Below, in pieces: positions 1-7,375 of a stretch of DNA of 33,624 bases. The DNA comes from Bacilli bacterium. GTDB taxonomy: Bacteria > Bacillota_I > Bacilli_A > RF39 > UBA660. The notes under the pieces were generated by a model that did not search any database, had not been told where the DNA came from, and was given only the letters and a program-made list of their open reading frames with translations. Positions within the stretch are counted from its first letter, which is position 1. Every line of letters starts with the position of its first letter. A program made the position numbers and the translations under genes. The DNA is taken from the NCBI GenBank assembly GCA_017461465.1, contig JAFTYN010000143.1:1-33624 (forward strand). Reading direction: 5' to 3'.

Positions 1-141
1 GCAGTAGCTCAACTTTTAATAACAGTTTTATCTTGCTTTTTACTAAGTTTTATATCTGGAATTTGGGGATTTATTGAAAGTATTTTAATACTTTGTGGAA
101 ATGTTCAAGTAGATGGTAATGGCAATCCTTTAAAGGATTAA
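1..141 (+). CDS. TM2-type membrane protein, C-terminal fragment
   Basis: Frame 1 is open from the first base of the window to a TAA at 139-141 and gives 46 residues, so the gene begins upstream. The fragment is a hydrophobic helix, then GIWGFIESILIL, then a polar end reading GNVQVDGNGNPLKD. A Trp/Ile-rich helix followed by a D-x-x-G-N-P-L end is how TM2 domains typically finish (two membrane helices joined by a tight turn). The next gene starts 3 bases after the stop and encodes a DUF2752 membrane protein; TM2 and DUF2752 proteins are often neighbours. Function is unknown, and the assignment rests on the last third of the domain only. Confidence 0.6.
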   Translation, partial: AVAQLLITVLSCFLLSFISGIWGFIESILILCGNVQVDGNGNPLKD

Positions 142-144
142 TTA

Positions 145-513
145 ATGAAAAGATTAAAACACACATTTGTATTAGGTATCTTTGCTATAATATTTTTATT
201 ATTTTATGTCTTTGAAATTTCATGGGATTGCCCTATAAAAAAGTATTTACATTTTGCTTGTCCTGGATGTGGTTTAACGCGCTCAATAAGGGCATTATTA
301 AATTTTAATTTGATGGACTCAATTAAGTATAATCTTTTAGGAATTCCTTTAGTAATTTCAATTATTATAATTTCAATATTTTTAATAAAAGATATTATAA
401 ATAATACTAATAAAGTAGAAAAAAAAGTTTACACAATTTTTGAAAAAAATTATAAAATTATTTTGATAATTCTTGTAATAATAACTATTATAAATAATAT
501 AAATGGTGTATAA
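145..513 (+). CDS. DUF2752 family membrane protein
   Basis: This 122-aa protein has a first membrane helix at about residues 8-24, then the diagnostic DUF2752 block: a Cys-Pro, the stretch FACPGCGLTRSIRALL, and a conserved N-L-L-G. At least one hydrophobic helix follows at about 70-82 and a last one at about 104-117. The CPxCGxTR motif is the hallmark of the family; its paired cysteines suggest a thiol or metal site, but no function is established. It sits 3 bases after the TM2-type gene, so the two are probably co-transcribed and co-inserted in the membrane. A strong terminator begins at its stop codon. Confidence 0.8.
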   Translation: MKRLKHTFVLGIFAIIFLLFYVFEISWDCPIKKYLHFACPGCGLTRSIRALLNFNLMDSIKYNLLGIPLVISIIIISIFLIKDIINNTNKVEKKVYTIFEKNYKIILIILVIITIINNINGV

Positions 514-545
514 ACAGTGGTTAAATCCACTGTTTTCTTTTTTCT
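513..545 (+). terminator. Rho-independent terminator after the DUF2752 gene
   Basis: An 8-bp perfect stem (AACAGTGG at 513-520 with CCACTGTT at 527-534) closes a 6-base loop and is followed by a T-rich run. The stem starts at the last base of the stop codon. It separates the membrane-protein pair from rny. Confidence 0.85.
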
Positions 546-573
546 TGACATCTTTCTTAAGAACCTTTACAAT
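545..573 (+). promoter_or_regulatory. Sigma-A promoter of rny
   Basis: A consensus -35 box TTGACA (545-550) and a -10 box TACAAT (568-573) are separated by exactly 17 bases. Transcription would start near 580, about 50 bases before the rny start codon. The -35 box lies at the end of the preceding terminator's T-run. Confidence 0.85.
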
Positions 574-629
574 AGAATTGGATGAAATAATTTAGTATAT
601 TTTATCTAAAACAATAGATGGAGGTTTAT

Positions 630-2183
630 ATGAATGAAACAGTGTTCTCCATTTTACTTGTTTTGGTAGGAATTTTTTTAGGGATAATTATATTTATTAT
701 CATTAATTATATTAGAGGAATTAGAGTTAATCAAAAAGCTGACAATATGTTAGAAAAGGCTAAAAAAGAAGCTGATAAGATAAAAAGAGATTATATATTA
801 GAAGCTAAAGAAGAGGCTCAAAAGATAAAAATAGATACTGATAAAGAAATTAAAGAGAAAAAAGCTGAATTAAAAGAATCTGAGGAACGTTTGCTTACTC
901 GTGAAGGAAATATGGATCGTCGTGACCAAACTTTACAAAACCGTGAGCAAATGCTTGAAGAAAGAGAAAATAATATAATTAATAAACAAAGAGATTTAGA
1001 GCACGAACAAGAAAAAGTGGAAGAGATTAAAAAAGAGCAAATCCAATTGTTAGAGAAAATAGCAGGTTATTCTAAAGAAGAAGCTAGAGAACTTGTTATG
1101 AAACGTGTAGAAGAAATGATGAGCTTAGAAATAGCATCATATATTAAAGATAAAGAAAGTGAAGCAAAACTTGAAGTTGATAAGAAAGCAAAATCACTTT
1201 TAGTATCTTCTATGCAAAAATATGCATCTGATGTTTCAAATGAACAAACAGTTACTGTTGTAGCGCTTCCAAATGATGATATGAAAGGTCGTATTATAGG
1301 TAGAGAAGGTAGAAATATTCGTACTATTGAATCAGTTACAGGTGTAGATTTAATTATTGATGATACTCCTGAAGCAATAGTTGTTTCTAGTTTTGATCCA
1401 TTGCGTCGTGAAATTGCTAGAATTACTATAGAAACATTAGTAAAAGATGGTAGAATCCATCCAGCTAGAATTGAAGAAGTATATGATAAGACAGTAAAAG
1501 AAATGCATAATAAAATTATTGAACTTGGAAACGAAGCTTTATTTGAATTAGGAATTACAAAAATGGATCCTGAATTAATAGAGTTATTAGGGAAATTACA
1601 CTTTAGAACTTCATATGGTCAAAATGTTTTAAGACATTCAGTTGAAGTTGCTCAATTAGCAGGTATAATGGCTGCTGAATTAGGCGAAAATGTAACACTT
1701 GCTAAAAGAGCAGGTATCTTACATGATATTGGTAAAGCAATAGATCATGAAGTAGAAGGTTCACATGTTGATTTAGGTAGTGAAATAGCAAGTAAATATA
1801 AAGAAAATAAAGTTGTTATTAATGCTATTGAATCACATCATGGTAATAAAGAAGCAACTAGTGTTATATCAGAATTAGTTGCTATTGCGGATGCTTTATC
1901 AGCAAGCCGTCCAGGAGCTAGAAATGATTCACTAGAAAATTATGTAAAAAGATTACAAGACTTAGAAGCTATTGGAAAAGATATAAATGGTGTACAAAGT
2001 ACATATGCTATTCAAGCTGGTAGAGAACTTAGAGTAATAGTTAAACCAGAAGAAATAGATGATTTAGGTAGCTTTAAAGTAGCGCGTGATATTAAAGAAA
2101 AAATTGAATCAGAACTTCAATACCCTGGTACTATAAAAGTTGTAGTTATTCGTGAAACAAGAGCAACAGAAGAAGCTAAATAA
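630..2183 (+). CDS. rny: Ribonuclease Y
   Basis: RNase Y is the membrane-anchored endoribonuclease that initiates mRNA decay in many Firmicutes. The 517-aa product matches the usual length of about 520. It has an N-terminal membrane helix (about 6-27), a long charged coiled coil (about 35-190), a KH RNA-binding domain with the GRIIGREGR loop at 220-228, and an HD phosphohydrolase domain with catalytic His365-Asp366 in ILHDIGKA. The ATG at 630 is preferred over the in-frame ATG at 618, because a GGAGG at 620-624 stands 5 bases before it and the upstream ATG overlaps that ribosome binding site. It is transcribed alone between its own promoter and a terminator that includes its stop codon. Confidence 0.97.
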   Translation: MNETVFSILLVLVGIFLGIIIFIIINYIRGIRVNQKADNMLEKAKKEADKIKRDYILEAKEEAQKIKIDTDKEIKEKKAELKESEERLLTREGNMDRRDQTLQNREQMLEERENNIINKQRDLEHEQEKVEEIKKEQIQLLEKIAGYSKEEARELVMKRVEEMMSLEIASYIKDKESEAKLEVDKKAKSLLVSSMQKYASDVSNEQTVTVVALPNDDMKGRIIGREGRNIRTIESVTGVDLIIDDTPEAIVVSSFDPLRREIARITIETLVKDGRIHPARIEEVYDKTVKEMHNKIIELGNEALFELGITKMDPELIELLGKLHFRTSYGQNVLRHSVEVAQLAGIMAAELGENVTLAKRAGILHDIGKAIDHEVEGSHVDLGSEIASKYKENKVVINAIESHHGNKEATSVISELVAIADALSASRPGARNDSLENYVKRLQDLEAIGKDINGVQSTYAIQAGRELRVIVKPEEIDDLGSFKVARDIKEKIESELQYPGTIKVVVIRETRATEEAK

Positions 2184-2197
2184 TGCTTCTTTTTTTG
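2171..2197 (+). terminator. Terminator overlapping the rny stop codon
   Basis: AGAAGC (2171-2176) pairs with GCTTCT (2185-2190) around an 8-base loop that contains the rny stop codon, followed by a run of T. The 5' arm is coding sequence. Confidence 0.75.
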
Positions 2198-2198
2198 T

Positions 2199-2227
2199 TT
2201 GACTAATATATTAAAAAATGTTAATAT
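2199..2227 (+). promoter_or_regulatory. Candidate sigma-A promoter for the 2245 gene
   Basis: TTGACT (2199-2204) lies 17 bases before TAATAT (2222-2227). The predicted start of transcription would leave only about ten bases of leader, so the exact boxes are uncertain. Confidence 0.45.
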
Positions 2228-2244
2228 TATACTAGGTGATGAAG

Positions 2245-2688
2245 ATGTTTAAAAAGGGTAAAAAAAATAAAGAAGAAAAAGTTAATATGAAAAAAAGTAC
2301 TGTTATTATTATTGAAGTAGTAGTAGCAGTAGTAGTTTTATTAGTAGCGTTAGGAATTAAATTTTTAGTTACTAATAAAGAAAATAAAAATATTGTTAGA
2401 TTAGAAGATCAATTAATTGAAAATATTTCATTTACAGATTTTATACTTGAATATAAAGACGGTAAAAGTGTTATAGATGTTACTTTAATTAATTATACTG
2501 AAGAACCAATTGATGTTAATAAATTAACAATCAAATTATACGCTAAAGATAATTCAAAAGTATCAGAAATAGAAATTCCATTCCCAGATTCAACAGGAAG
2601 ATTAGAAACCAACCAAAGAACACAAGCACATAATGAAACTGAAATGGATTTAAGAGGTATTTCTAAAGTAGAATATATAGTAGAATAA
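2245..2688 (+). CDS. Single-pass membrane protein with extracytoplasmic beta domain, unknown function
   Basis: I do not recognise this gene. Counted from the ATG at 2245, the product is 147 aa. It has a Lys-rich cytoplasmic N-terminus (about 1-18), one strong membrane helix rich in Val/Ile (about 20-42), and an extracytoplasmic part of about 105 residues that alternates polar and hydrophobic residues. That part includes the stretch VIDVTLINYTEEPIDVNKLTIKL, shown here only to illustrate the alternation, and resembles FxLYD-like or other immunoglobulin-fold domains. AGGTG at 2234-2238 stands 6 bases before ATG 2245; a GTG at 2236 and an ATG at 2239 are in frame but overlap that site. It converges on the CPBP protease gene and shares a terminator with it. 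Confidence 0.6.
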   Translation: MFKKGKKNKEEKVNMKKSTVIIIEVVVAVVVLLVALGIKFLVTNKENKNIVRLEDQLIENISFTDFILEYKDGKSVIDVTLINYTEEPIDVNKLTIKLYAKDNSKVSEIEIPFPDSTGRLETNQRTQAHNETEMDLRGISKVEYIVE

Positions 2689-2689
2689 A

Positions 2690-2719
2690 AAAAGATGTTT
2701 CGTTAAGAAACATCTTTTT
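2690..2719. terminator. Bidirectional terminator between convergent genes
   Basis: GATGTTTC (2694-2701) pairs with GAAACATC (2707-2714) around a 5-base loop, with A-runs on the left and T-runs on the right. It can therefore end both the + strand transcript and the - strand CPBP transcript. Confidence 0.8.
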
Positions 2720-3410
2720 ATGTAAATAGTAACAATATAATTTGCATTGACATTGATATACCATTATGGAATAAGTGTAATCCCATTGGAACAAATATAT
2801 TATCTGATTTATAAAAAGTATATGCAAATATAAATCCTGGTATAGAATATGGAATTATATAAAGTAAATCAACAGCAGTTTTAAAAAGTGGAATTACATG
2901 GAATGAACCAAATACTAACCCAGATAATAATATAAATAAATATTTATTTTTAAACATAGCTCTAAAAGATAATCTAAATGCAAATTCTTCAATTATCGGA
3001 GCAAGCATAACACTAAGAATAAATACATATACTGGCATTTCAGTAAACATTTCATTAATAACATCTTGATTATTTGGACCTGTCCCTTTAAAAAATAACA
3101 TTATAATACCATTAGATAATACCATAAGACCATACATTAAAAACCAGTATTTAAAATATTTTTTAAAATATTCTTTATGATTTTTCTTTAAATTTTTAAA
3201 ACACTTTATAATATAATCTTTAAATAATAAGAATATAGATAAAATAATAATTAATTCAATAACAATAGTATAAGTAGCAGTTACAAATTTAGATAAACTT
3301 TCAATATCAATACCCAAAAGTAAGAATGGTAAAGCTTGAAGTTCTGTAACTAAAAAATATATAAGAAAGGCACTAATACCTTTTAAAGCAAGATTCTTAT
3401 CTTTTTTCAT
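2718..3410 (-). CDS. CPBP family intramembrane glutamic endopeptidase
   Basis: This 230-aa polytopic membrane protein carries all three CPBP (Abi/CAAX-like) protease motifs. Motif 1 is E141-E142-x3-R146 in PIIEEFAFR, motif 2 is F167-x3-H171 in FGSFH, and motif 3 is H212-x3-N216 in HLFHN. These residues form the intramembrane catalytic glutamate/histidine site. Hydrophobic segments lie near 10-32, 45-64, 88-107, 125-140, 157-172, 183-200 and 205-229. The ATG is preceded by GGTGAT on the - strand, the usual Shine-Dalgarno variant in this window. Family members act in prenyl-protein processing, bacteriocin immunity or anti-sigma-factor cleavage; the substrate here cannot be told. It is one of only two recognised genes on the - strand. 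Confidence 0.88.
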   Translation of the reverse strand: MKKDKNLALKGISAFLIYFLVTELQALPFLLLGIDIESLSKFVTATYTIVIELIIILSIFLLFKDYIIKCFKNLKKNHKEYFKKYFKYWFLMYGLMVLSNGIIMLFFKGTGPNNQDVINEMFTEMPVYVFILSVMLAPIIEEFAFRLSFRAMFKNKYLFILLSGLVFGSFHVIPLFKTAVDLLYIIPYSIPGFIFAYTFYKSDNIFVPMGLHLFHNGISMSMQIILLLFT

Positions 3411-3481
3411 ATAATCACCATTATAATTATATCAAAAATATTATCATTTAGTTATATTTTTGTTCTATTTTATAAAAAATG

Positions 3482-3490
3482 TGCTATAAT
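3482..3490 (+). promoter_or_regulatory. Extended -10 promoter of the rimP-nusA operon
   Basis: A TGC directly before a perfect TATAAT (3485-3490) makes an extended -10 element. Upstream TTGTTC (3460-3465) is a poor, widely spaced -35 box. The same TGC-TATAAT pattern drives the pheS T-box at 27865-27873. Transcription would start near 3497, just before the leader hairpin. Confidence 0.7.
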
Positions 3491-3504
3491 ACATATAGCT
3501 GCAA

Positions 3505-3533
3505 GAGAGAGTGGGGTTGATTCCCCACTCTTT
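3505..3533 (+). promoter_or_regulatory. Leader hairpin of the rimP-nusA operon (possible attenuator)
   Basis: GAGTGGGG (3509-3516) pairs perfectly with CCCCACTC (3523-3530) around a 6-base loop, followed by a short T-run, all in the untranslated leader between promoter and rimP. It is by far the most GC-rich structure nearby. A strong hairpin with a weak T-run in front of an operon that encodes NusA could be a partial terminator used for NusA autoregulation. That role is inference. Confidence 0.6.
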
Positions 3534-3553
3534 AATGTAATATGGAGGTAAAA

Positions 3554-3808
3554 ATGAGTATAGAAGAAAAAGTTACAAATCTTATTAAATCAACAATTGA
3601 AGAAAATGGTTTTAAACTTGATAAGGTAGAATATGTGAAAGAAGGTAGAACATATTTTCTTCGAATTATAATTGATAAAGATGGGGTAGTTGATGTAGAA
3701 GATACTGTAAAAGTATTTCATTTAGTTAGTCCGATGTTGGATGAAGATGATCCAATTGAAGATGCTTATTATTTAGATGTTTGTTCAAAAGAGAAGGGAA
3801 AAGAATAA
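3554..3808 (+). CDS. rimP: Ribosome maturation factor RimP, N-terminal domain only
   Basis: RimP assists maturation of the 30S subunit. This 84-aa product matches the N-terminal alpha/beta domain: EEKVTNLIKSTIEENGF, then KVEYVKEG, LRIIIDKDG, a VSPMLDEDDPI block and YYLDV. In full-length RimP (about 150 aa) this leads into a conserved SSPGLER segment and an SH3-like C-terminal domain. Here the chain ends as DVCSKEKGKE and stops 1 base before nusA, so the second domain is missing. The ATG at 3554 follows TGGAGG (3543-3548); an upstream in-frame ATG at 3542 overlaps that site. The position before nusA is the standard one. Confidence 0.85.
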   Translation: MSIEEKVTNLIKSTIEENGFKLDKVEYVKEGRTYFLRIIIDKDGVVDVEDTVKVFHLVSPMLDEDDPIEDAYYLDVCSKEKGKE

Positions 3809-3809
3809 A

Positions 3810-4880
3810 ATGAATAGTAAAGAATTTTTAAATGCTGTTGAATTATTAAAAAAAGAAAAAAATATTCCAGAAGATACAATTTATGAAGCTATGGAACTTG
3901 CTTTAACTAGTGCTTATAAAAAACATTTTCAATCTCTTGATAATGTTAGAGTAGAGATCGATAGAAAAAAAGGTGATATCAAAGTATTTTCTTTCATTAC
4001 AATTGTAAGTGATGATGATTTTGAAGATGAAAGATATCAAATGATTTATGAAGAAGCTATTAAAGAAATACCTGATATTCAAATAGGTGATACTATTGAA
4101 ACAGAAGTAACTCCAAAAGATTTTGGACGTGTTGCAGCTGCTACAGCTAAACAAGTTGTTGTACAAAAAATTAGAGAAGCTGAAAGAAATATAATAATTG
4201 AAGAATTTGGTGATAAACAAGATGAAATGGTTAGTGGATTAGTTGCTATGGAAGACCAAAGAAATTATTATATTGACTTAGGAAAAACTCAAGGAATTTT
4301 ACCAAAGAGCGAAATTATACCTGGTGAAGAAATTAAGATGGGCTCAAATATTAAAGTTTATATAACTAAAGTAGAAAGCAATAGTAAAGGACCACTTATT
4401 TTACTTTCTAGAAATCATTATGGTTTTGTTAAAAGATTATTTGAACTTGAAATTCCTGAAATTAATGAAGGTTTAGTACTTGTTTATAGTGTAGCTCGTG
4501 AAGCTGGTGTACGTACTAAAATAGCTGTTTATTCAGAAGATAGTAATGTAGATGCAGTAGGAGCTTGTATTGGTGAAAAGGGAACTAGAATTGCTAATAT
4601 CTTAAGAGAATTAGGCAATGAAAAAGTAGATATTATTCCTTATGATAAAGAAGCATCTAAGTTTATTGAAAATGCTTTAAGTCCAGCTAAAGAATTAAAA
4701 GTATTTGTTACAGATGAAAAAAATAAGGAAGCTTTAGTTATAGTTAATAAAGATAATTTATCTTTAGCAATTGGTAAAAAAGGATTAAATGTTAAACTTG
4801 CATCAAGATTAACTAAATTTAAAATTGATGTTAAAACATATGAACAAGCTAAAGAATTAGGAATCAATATAGTTGATTAA
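3810..4880 (+). CDS. nusA: Transcription termination/antitermination factor NusA
   Basis: NusA binds RNA polymerase and nascent RNA and controls pausing, termination and antitermination. The 356-aa product has the bacterial order: N-terminal polymerase-binding domain (1-125), S1 domain (about 135-200, including YIDLGKTQGILPKSE), KH1 (about 225-295, with VGACIGEKGTRI) and KH2 (about 300-350, with LAIGKKGLNVKLA). It lacks the extra C-terminal acidic repeats of proteobacterial NusA, as expected for a Firmicute. The start at ATG 3810 is preceded by GAGAAGGGA within the end of rimP; a longer in-frame reading from 3777 would overlap rimP and has no homology. Confidence 0.97.
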   Translation: MNSKEFLNAVELLKKEKNIPEDTIYEAMELALTSAYKKHFQSLDNVRVEIDRKKGDIKVFSFITIVSDDDFEDERYQMIYEEAIKEIPDIQIGDTIETEVTPKDFGRVAAATAKQVVVQKIREAERNIIIEEFGDKQDEMVSGLVAMEDQRNYYIDLGKTQGILPKSEIIPGEEIKMGSNIKVYITKVESNSKGPLILLSRNHYGFVKRLFELEIPEINEGLVLVYSVAREAGVRTKIAVYSEDSNVDAVGACIGEKGTRIANILRELGNEKVDIIPYDKEASKFIENALSPAKELKVFVTDEKNKEALVIVNKDNLSLAIGKKGLNVKLASRLTKFKIDVKTYEQAKELGINIVD

Positions 4881-4894
4881 TAAGGAGGAATAAT

Positions 4895-5149
4895 ATGAAA
4901 AAAATTCCAACAAGAACATGTATAATAACAAAAGAAAAACTACCAAAACAAGAATTAATAAGAGTTGTTAGAACTCCAGAAGGAAGTGTAGTTGTTGATA
5001 CTACTGGTAAGTTAAATGGAAGAGGGGCTTACTTAAAAAAAGATTTAGCAGTTTTCGAAAAAGCTAAAAAGTCTAAAGTGTTAGATAGACACTTAGAAGT
5101 TTCAGTAGATGATAGCTTATATGAAGCTCTAAATGATTTATTAAAATAA
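4895..5149 (+). CDS. rnpM: RNase P modulator RnpM (YlxR)
   Basis: This 84-aa protein has the YlxR signature: an N-terminal RTCIITKEK in place of the common RTCVGCR-type start, a central RVVRTPEG, and the invariant GRGAYL at about residues 43-48. YlxR folds as a small RNA-binding protein and was shown in Bacillus to bind and modulate RNase P. It has a textbook AAGGAGG 8 bases before the ATG and follows nusA by 14 bases, its standard place. In most Bacilli the ribosomal L7Ae-like ylxQ comes next; here infB follows directly. Confidence 0.93.
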   Translation: MKKIPTRTCIITKEKLPKQELIRVVRTPEGSVVVDTTGKLNGRGAYLKKDLAVFEKAKKSKVLDRHLEVSVDDSLYEALNDLLK

Positions 5150-5167
5150 AGAAAAGAGGTGTTATTT

Positions 5168-7282
5168 ATGATGAGTGTATTTGAATACGCTGAAGACATG
5201 AATAAAACAGTTAGTGAAATATTAAAAAAATGTAAGGAACTTGGTATTGATGCATATGAAGAAGAAGATATGTTAGATGATGAAGCTATTACATTACTTG
5301 ATAATGTTTTTGCTAATGAAGAAGAAACAACCTACGAAGAAAACTTAGAAGACATAGAAGTTGTTGTTGATAATCAAGTTATTGATAATGATAAAGTTAT
5401 AAATAAACAAAAATTAAAGAAGAAAACGGATAATGCTAAAAAAACTAATGTAAATGCAAAAAAAGAATTTGCTAATAAGAAAAAAGAAATGTATAAGAAT
5501 AAGGAAAAACTTATGTCTAATACATCAACTTTAAATGAAAATATTATTGTTTACAAAGAAAATATGACAGTTAGTGAACTTGCTAGCTTATTAAATGTTA
5601 GTGGTACTGAATTAGTAAAAAAATTATTCTCTCTAGGTGTAATGGCTACACTTAATAATTCTATTAGTTATGAAAACGCTGAAATATTAGTTTTAGATTA
5701 TGGTAAAGAATTAAAGAGTGAAGAAACAACAAGTGTAGTTAACTTTGAAAAATTAGAAATAGTAGATGATGAAAAAGATTTACTTCCAAGACCAGCAGTG
5801 GTAACAATAATGGGACATGTTGATCATGGTAAAACTACTTTACTTGATACAATTAAAAATACTAATGTTGCTGAAGGTGAAGCTGGTGGTATTACCCAAG
5901 CTATAAGCGCATATCAAGTAAATTATGAAGGAAAAATAATTACTTTTATTGATACTCCAGGACATGCTGCATTTACAGAAATGCGTGCAAGAGGAGCAGG
6001 AATTACTGATATAGTTATAATTATAGTAGCAGCAGATGATGGTGTTATGCCACAAACAAAAGAAGCAATAGATCATGCTAAAGCTGCAGGTGTACCTATT
6101 TTAGTTGCTATTAATAAAATAGATAAACCTGATGCTAATCCAGATAGAGTACTTCAAGAATTAGCAGAATATGGATTAACTCCTGAAGAATGGGGCGGAG
6201 ATACTATTGTAACTAGAATTTCTGCAAAACAAGGTATCGGCATTCCAGAACTTTTAGAAAACATTCTATTAGTATCAGAAATGGAAGAATATAAAGCTAA
6301 TCCAAATAGATATGCTGTAGGAACTGTTATTGAAGCTAGACTTGATAAGTCATTAGGACCTGTAGTAAGTGTTCTTGTACAAAATGGTACATTACGTTTA
6401 GGAGATCCTGTAGTCGTAGGACATGCAGTAGGTAAAGTTCGTACTTTAAAAAATGATAAAGGTCAAGATTTAACTGAAGCTATTCCATCTATGCCAGTAG
6501 AGATAACAGGTTTAAATGAAACACCTTCTTCTGGTGATAGATTTATGGCTTTTGAATCAGAAAAAGAAGCTAAGAAAATAGCAGAACAAAGAAAAGAACA
6601 AGCTAAAGCTCTAGCAAACGCACCAAAACAAGCTGTAAGTTTAGATGATTTATTTGCACAAATTCAAGAAGGAAATAAAGAAATAAATGTAATAATTAAA
6701 GCAGATGTTAATGGTAGTGCAGAAGCTGTTAAAAACTCACTTGAAAAAATAGAAGTAGAAGATGTTAGAGTTAAAGTTATTAGAAGTAGTGTAGGTGCTA
6801 TCACTGAAAGTGATATAGTTCTTGCAAAAGCTTCAAACGCTATTATTATAGGTTTTAATGTAAGACCAAATAATCAAATTAAAGATAAAGCTAAAGAATC
6901 TGGTGTAGATATTCGTTTATACAATATTATTTATAAAGCAGTAGAAGAAATGGAAGCTGCTATGAAAGGTATGTTAGATCCAATTTTTGAAGAAAAAGTA
7001 CTTGGAACTGCAGAAGTAAGACAATTATTTAAATTTTCTAAAGTTGGTATTATAGCAGGATCATATATTACAGATGGTATTGTAAAACGTGATGCTAAAG
7101 CAAGAATTATAAGAGATGGTGTTGTAGTGTTTGATGGTAGTATTAATTCTTTACAAAGAGGTAAAGATGCTGTTAAAGAAGTTAAAAAAGGACTTGAATG
7201 TGGTATTACTATTGAAAACTACACAGATATAAAAGTTTCAGATGTTATAGAAGCATATGAAATGGTTGAAGTAAAAAGATAA
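5168..7282 (+). CDS. infB: Translation initiation factor IF-2
   Basis: IF-2 is the GTPase that brings fMet-tRNA to the 30S subunit and promotes subunit joining. The product is 704 aa. An IF2N helical module (about 4-45) is followed by a Lys/Asn-rich linker (about 75-120) and a second IF2N module (about 125-180). The G domain has G1 GHVDHGKT at 216-223, G3 DTPGH at 262-266 and G4 NKID at 316-319, followed by domains II-IV. The start is set at ATG 5168, 6 bases after AGAGGTG; ATG 5171 is nearly as good. It closes the rimP-nusA-rnpM operon and is followed by a terminator that begins at its stop codon. Confidence 0.97.
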   Translation: MMSVFEYAEDMNKTVSEILKKCKELGIDAYEEEDMLDDEAITLLDNVFANEEETTYEENLEDIEVVVDNQVIDNDKVINKQKLKKKTDNAKKTNVNAKKEFANKKKEMYKNKEKLMSNTSTLNENIIVYKENMTVSELASLLNVSGTELVKKLFSLGVMATLNNSISYENAEILVLDYGKELKSEETTSVVNFEKLEIVDDEKDLLPRPAVVTIMGHVDHGKTTLLDTIKNTNVAEGEAGGITQAISAYQVNYEGKIITFIDTPGHAAFTEMRARGAGITDIVIIIVAADDGVMPQTKEAIDHAKAAGVPILVAINKIDKPDANPDRVLQELAEYGLTPEEWGGDTIVTRISAKQGIGIPELLENILLVSEMEEYKANPNRYAVGTVIEARLDKSLGPVVSVLVQNGTLRLGDPVVVGHAVGKVRTLKNDKGQDLTEAIPSMPVEITGLNETPSSGDRFMAFESEKEAKKIAEQRKEQAKALANAPKQAVSLDDLFAQIQEGNKEINVIIKADVNGSAEAVKNSLEKIEVEDVRVKVIRSSVGAITESDIVLAKASNAIIIGFNVRPNNQIKDKAKESGVDIRLYNIIYKAVEEMEAAMKGMLDPIFEEKVLGTAEVRQLFKFSKVGIIAGSYITDGIVKRDAKARIIRDGVVVFDGSINSLQRGKDAVKEVKKGLECGITIENYTDIKVSDVIEAYEMVEVKR

Positions 7283-7312
7283 CTAGAATTTACATTCTAG
7301 TTTTTTCTTTTT
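7281..7312 (+). terminator. Terminator after infB
   Basis: AACTAGAAT (7281-7289) pairs with ATTCTAGTT (7294-7302) around a 4-base loop, followed by a long T-rich run. It begins inside the infB stop codon and closes the operon. Confidence 0.88.
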
Positions 7313-7322
7313 CTTACAAATA

Positions 7323-7351
7323 TTTACTTTTAAGTTTAAACATAGTAAAAT
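7323..7351 (+). promoter_or_regulatory. Sigma-A promoter for the 7376 gene
   Basis: TTTACT (7323-7328) and TAAAAT (7346-7351) are spaced by 17 bases, directly after the infB terminator and about 18 bases before an AGGTGGTG ribosome binding site. Confidence 0.6.
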
Positions 7352-7375
7352 ATAAATAGAATAGGTGGTGTATGT

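Noticed and set aside
3903..4220. Antisense open frames within nusA, infB, deoC, tyrS, lon and other genes
   Set aside because: They lie wholly inside well-identified genes, encode low-complexity Ser/Phe/Ile-rich peptides typical of AT-rich antisense reading, and lack ribosome binding sites.
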